Source: Cymbomonas tetramitiformis (lineage: Eukaryota > Chlorophyta > Pyramimonadophyceae > Pyramimonadales > Pyramimonadaceae). Taken from it: a stretch of DNA of 64,000 bases. Where the stretch lies: the NCBI GenBank assembly GCA_001247695.2, contig LGRX02015614.1, positions 1 through 64,000 on the forward strand, written 5' to 3'. The notes beneath the pieces were generated by a model that worked only from the letters and a program-made list of their open reading frames with translations, did not search any database and was not told where the DNA came from. Within the stretch, counting starts at the first letter, position 1, and each line of letters opens with the position of its first letter. A program made the translations under genes and the position numbers. Below, piece by piece: positions 59,414 to 64,000 of the stretch.

Positions 59414-60561
59414 TCATATCGGAACGGCAATCTCGTGGTCTCCAGTCGCGTTTATCAACCATGAAGTATGCAGTATGCTGAATATATGCGGGAAGTTTCC
59501 GTGATTTGAAAGTGGCGTCGCAGCGAAGCGGTGGCCGTCACCATGCCCACCTCGTCCGATAGCGTTCCTCTTGTCGTTGTGGGTGGTGAAGCCCTTGGTG
59601 TCGTCGATACGATTGCGCAGAGCCTTGATCTTCTTCTTCACGTCGAAGAGCTGGTCACGGAGCTCGCTGAAGATGGTCTTGAAGTCGTCGTCGTCGTGTT
59701 GTCCAGTCAGGGCGAGGGCGGAGTACTTCCGCGTCGCGGGCGGGACGTGCAAGTCCGTCCCGTGTTGTGCGTAGCACTCACGGGTCCATTGCTGAATGGT
59801 GGCAAGGGACTCCGCCGCACGCTGGTCGTGCGACAGGAGCCGGTTGACAACTGGGGCAAAGAAAACCGGGTCGAGCGAGGGACTTGATGAACAGGGACTT
59901 GACCTCCATGTCGTCGAGGGTGCGTGCTCTTCCACCGAGCAAACCGAAGAGCGGCGTTGAAGGCGGCGATAGTCCGCGACGGGTCGAACTGGGTGATTTT
60001 GATGGCCAGAAGGTCTGCAGTGCCCTGAAAGGGTCCGCCGGAATCCAGAAGCATTCTGGCGATCTCCAGCAACACCCATTTCCCATCAAACGGGTGTGCC
60101 TCTGCCGAAGACTCCATCCAGTCGGCCGCGGGTTACACCGAAGCGACAATGTACTCCAGTGTCGAAAACAGTAGCTTGTTCGCCTCAGCGCGAACGGGCA
60201 GGGTGGCATCTTCCAAGTCGATTAGAGAAGAAAACGCGGCTTCCTCGGTGACGAAAATGTCTCGCAGCGCCAGAACCAGACGGGCGAAAACGGAGCTGAC
60301 GTTTGACTCCGTACCATCAAAACGTCCATGTTTGTCGCCGTACACCTTCTTGATGACGAGCTTGGCGGCCCTCTCGTCGAAGGATTCCTTCGCCAGACGT
60401 CGTACCTCGTCGAGGAAGTTCGTCCCTGCCGAATCAGCAGCCGGCGCAGTCCCAACCGTAGGGGTGGCCGGTGTAGTCGCATGTCTGGTTGCGGCATCGT
60501 CGAAAATGGTAACTAGGGAGCGGCGTGCGGCCGCGGAATGAGATCTCGTAGAAGTGCCCAT
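59414..60561 (-). pseudogene. Retroelement gag-like protein, broken copy
   Basis: It starts MGTSTRSHSAAARRSLVT at 60561 and includes SFDERAAKLVIKKVYGD and LPVRAEANKLLFSTLEYI. An in-frame TAA at 60133-60135 interrupts it just before the WMESSAEAHPFDGKWVLLE segment. Later pieces EVKSLFIKSLA and FFAPVVNRLLSHDQRAAES lie in two other frames, and the last reads into QWTRECYAQHGTD. The order matches the relic at 19420-20448, which lacks this N-terminal part. The knuckle region is not recovered here. No pol follows. Multiple frame changes plus a stop make it a pseudogene. Confidence 0.6.
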
Positions 60562-62631
60562 GATGAAATGACTACAGAGATAGGGTGAGGTGAATAATGC
60601 GAGGTGAGGCTAAAGGTGTGGGCGACGGCTTGCGAGTTGTGGCGGGTCGTCGAGGATAAATCGGGGAAACAGCAAATAATACGCGGTCGTGTGGGACGAA
60701 AGGATGTGATCAATGCCGGACGGTGTCCATGAGACCAGAAACAACAAAATCCAGCCCAACGATACTGCACGGAAAAAAAGATGCCATAGCGCGCGTAGTC
60801 CCAATCATGTCCAATCAACCGCGCGTCCATAACTGAGCCATACCGCCTGTGCTAGGACAACACACGGTGTCATGCGCGGATGACTCAGCAGTGTCCGCAT
60901 ACGCGCCTTACAGCATTAGCGCCCGAGACCCCTGTTGAGGAAGAGACCCCCCTTATATGGGAGTACACAGTACCACTGTACTGTGTAATAATGTGGCATG
61001 TAGAATACTGGCACATCATACTGCATGATAATGTAGTACAAGCATATGATAGGTTGATGAGACTTGGCCATGCTGAATAGGATTACCTCAGAGAGCTGAG
61101 TGAATAAGTGATGGCCAAGGCCAAAGAAACAGTGGAGATTTCTAGAGTAAAAACAGCCGCATGGCAAAAGTCAATATAATACCTAATTCTTACTGCAAAT
61201 ATATGCAATGAGTCTGGACATAGTTCCTAAGAATCGACATAGCTTGATTAGTCTTATATAGTGCATAATATAGAACCCTGCACTATATATGATCCACCAG
61301 TAGTTTCACAGTCACTGTCAAGTAGAAGGTTTAGTACTGCCTCCTACAAAATGGTATCAGTGTGCTACGCACCACCTCCACCACCGCTTCCACAGAATTT
61401 TTTTTTAGACTTTTATGACCTTTCCGAAAATTTACACCGTGTCTTCGGCTTCATTGTTATTTGAGAACTGCCAGTGTGCGTTACGCTTACCCGCAGCCGC
61501 CCTTGCCGCGACTTCAGTTACGGCTTTTATCGACTTTTACGGCTCGCTGGCTTGTAGCAACCACATAAGTTGTCTTAGAATTGTCAATTGAAGCGACGTT
61601 TTCTTTGGCGCGTTGATCTGGAGATTTGGAATTTCGCGCTCCTCCTGTACAAGGGCCCCAGAGTGGCACGTTTACAAAAGTGTGCCACAAGTGCAGGTGT
61701 TGGGACCTGGTAGTCGTCGTGTGTATCGAATCTGAGAATGCGGCTTCCAACTCCTAAGCTAACTTTATGAATGCACACAAATTCCAGCTCGGCGTGCTGT
61801 TTGGCGATGATTAATTTTCGACTTAGCGCACGCAGAATACGGCAGCCTGCCTACTTTGGAACGTTGATGTCGTTGCGTTAGCAGTTCTGCGTGCGTTCTG
61901 CACCTGCAGCTCGTGGATTTACCGCGCAAATTGTATCGGGAATTCTTATTTTTACTTGGATCCTGGTTTGGGATTGTTTGGAATTCTACCTCTGGCACTG
62001 CCTTCGTATTTGCGCTCTGACGCGCGCTGGTCGACGACTCGGCGTTTTTCTTACTCGCTGGCAGTTTTGCGCCGTTAATTCTTCTCGGGAATTGTGCCAA
62101 TTGGTCAGTGTTTTCCGCGGAATCTTCGTCTGCTCTCTGCTCTGCGATTGGAATGTGTGCGCAACGTTCTTCACTGGCTCGGAATTGGCGTGATGCAGCT
62201 TCGAATTAGCGCTATTCCGCTGGCGTGCGTGTTCTTCGTCACGTGTCTTTGCGGCTGCGCGGGATTGCACAAATTTACGCTGAGGAATTCGAGAATGTTC
62301 TTTGAAATGGCAGATGCGGCTTGCTTGCGTTGCCCTTGACACGCTCCAGCGTTCTTAACAGTGGCTAACCCTAAGTGGTATCGCGCTGTAGCGTTGCTTT
62401 GACTTCCGTGGGCCGATCGTTGACCAATTTTGCTCAATTTGTTTTCGTCTTACCTCTTCGAGTTCGCTGGAAAGCTTTGGTTGGGATTTAGTAACGGCAG
62501 TTGTTTATTTGCTGTTGGGTCTGGCTTCTGCGTCTTCGCTCTTAACACTATACGCCTGTACGGCGGAAGCGCTGGCAGATTTTTCAGAATCAGATTGCTG
62601 CGTTTCTCCACCGACTTAATCAACTTTTTCA
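60562..62631. other. No gene recognised
   Basis: Left part: 5' flank of the gag-like relic, where a long terminal repeat might be expected but none is identified. At about 61255-61295 TATATAGTGCATAATATAG and CTGCACTATATATG form a loose inverted repeat. The 61.8-62.4 kb stretch has many GGAATT-containing phrases. The last part should contain the promoter of the following gene. Confidence 0.4.
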
Positions 62632-64000
62632 ATGTCCTCTTCACGGCGGGCTTCTTCGCTGTATATTCCGCCTCAGCGGCGCTCGGGGGTGGCGGGTGCT
62701 GCTTCTGGGCCCTCCGGGCTCTCCAGCTCGGCCCGGGTGTTTGAGCACCGGGGATTGGATGGGCTTGGGGCTTTGGGGCCCACCCCGTACTTTGTCCCGG
62801 AATGGGAGGCGCCAGCCGGAGCGCGGCGGGGCAGCAGGGGGGGGGAGCAGTACAACGTTCTCTGGAGGGCGAATACGCGCTTTTGGCGAGCGCGCCTCTA
62901 CCTCAAGAGGAAAGTCGCACCCAAGCATCGCTGCCTGCCACGCCCACGGATTACCCCGGCGGCTCGCGTGACTCTCCTGGGCTGGTATCTGCCACTGTAC
63001 GTATGTTTGAGTGCTACTCTACACCCCACCAGCGTGCAGGGGGTGCAGGTGCCTCAGGTCTACAACGTAGCCAACCAGCTCTCGAGGAGCTCAACACGGT
63101 CGCTATAGCCACCGCTCATAATTTGGGATCATCTCCTCATAGCGAAGCTGTAGTTGACCATTTGCCTTTGGCACCAGAGCATCACGTTGGAAACCTGACC
63201 CATGAGAGCAACATATTTACGCCTAGGCGTGAAAGTGCACCTCCAAGTGGCGAGCGCGGTTTGTCAAGCGTGAACGAGTGGAGCGTCAGGCTGGCACGCC
63301 AAGCTGTAGCGGTGGATATTCTAGCGGTATGTGCGTTGCGTAATTGGTGGAGTACTTGGACAGCACGAGTGCTCAGCGGGCGTGTTTCATCTGCGCTTAC
63401 GACATGGCGCCTACGTGCCCGTCTCGCACGCATGCGTGTTTCCCTAACAGCATGGCACGAGCGAGCTCACCGCAAGAATCAGGTCCAACGCAAAAAGCAA
63501 GCTTTTGCTGGACACGCAAGTTCACGATTGGCGTCCCGGCTCTTGAGTGCATGGCGAGAAGAACAGCGTCGTGTAAAAGAGATCACTCTCGAAATCACGG
63601 TGTGCAACATCGCCCGGTCCGAGTTCTACGTGAGGAAGTGTATGAAAGCGTGGAAGGCTACCGTGGACTTCGCTTCCAAGTGCACCACCTTTGCGGTCCA
63701 GCGTGAACAACATGTGATAGAAGCGCGAAGTCCTCCACGAGTGGTCAGCTCTGACGGACACGCCTGACGTGACCCCGAAACAATGGGCGACCTTGCGTAG
63801 ACATCTTCGCCGCCTGTGTGGCCAAGAAGACTCCATTGCAGCAATCACATGGGAGGTGCAGCTGAGAACGAAGAGTGGAGAGCAACGCGTGATCCCATCT
63901 CGCGGACTCCTTCTGTCGCATGTTACCTCAGCAAGCCACCATTATCATCACCTCCACTCTGCACGACCACTCGTCACGACCATCCCAGCCAACCGGCCTG
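62632..64000 (+). CDS. Sfi1-like repeat protein, partial, apparent frameshift
   Basis: From ATG 62632 the frame reads MSSSRRASSLYIPPQRRSG to about 62830. At a run of nine G (about 62832-62840) coding character passes to another frame that continues to 63767. That frame holds several tryptophan repeats about 20-30 residues apart (LRNWWSTWTARV, ALTTWRLRAR, SLTAWHERAHRKNQ, LLSAWREEQRR, CMKAWKATV). This is the pattern of Sfi1/centrin-binding repeats, found in centrosome and basal-body linkers. Coding then seems to resume in a third frame from about 63722 (KREVLHEWSALTDTPDV) to the window edge, perhaps after a very short intron near 63681-63721. The frame change at the G run may be a sequencing error, an intron or a real mutation. 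The 3' end is outside the window. Confidence 0.55.

Noticed and set aside
59531..59887. 118-codon plus-strand frame
   Set aside because: It is the antisense shadow of the gag-like relic, whose minus-strand pieces match the copy at 19.4 kb.

Overview
The window reads as nuclear DNA of a photosynthetic eukaryote, most likely a green-lineage alga. The main support is a spliced, nuclear-type gene for SufD (plastid iron-sulfur cluster assembly) with a leader resembling a transit peptide. GT-AG introns, a C2-TBC RabGAP-type gene, a sirtuin, a TIR-domain protein, an Sfi1-like repeat protein and abundant DNA transposons and minisatellites agree with this. No rRNA gene, intact tRNA, operon or CRISPR array was seen. 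The species cannot be fixed from the sequence alone. Exon models below were built by hand from splice motifs and phase; they are predictions.

Layout. 1-30 kb is AT-richer and dominated by mobile and repetitive DNA: a small hypothetical gene on the minus strand (about 4.4-5.5 kb), a PIF/Harbinger-like foldback MITE (5725-6503), a two-exon TIR-domain gene (6714-9095), a 2-kb terminal-inverted-repeat element (10094-12106), an assembly gap (12888-13876), a decayed hAT transposase (14641-15742), and two oppositely oriented copies of one 2.41-kb element (16163-19293 and 22396-24806). Each copy has its own target duplication, and the first is interrupted by a 711-bp hAT-like MITE. Between the copies lie a broken gag-like gene and a mariner-like MITE. 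25-29 kb holds hairpin repeats and tandem repeats.

30.3-51.6 kb is a GC-rich gene-dense block with two large divergent genes: sufD (minus, 30304-37022, 12 exons, 522 codons plus stop) and a C2-TBC gene (plus, 38028-51627, more than 20 exons). Their introns carry at least ten minisatellite arrays with units of about 18-47 bp. Two introns appear to have GC donors, and a 13-nt microexon is predicted inside the TBC domain.

51.6-64 kb contains a long stretch with no recognised gene, a two-exon atypical sirtuin (57080-58970, minus), a second broken gag-like gene (59414-60561, minus) related to the one at 19.4 kb, and the start of an Sfi1-like repeat protein that runs off the right edge. The genes do not form an evident pathway; each is an independent nuclear locus.
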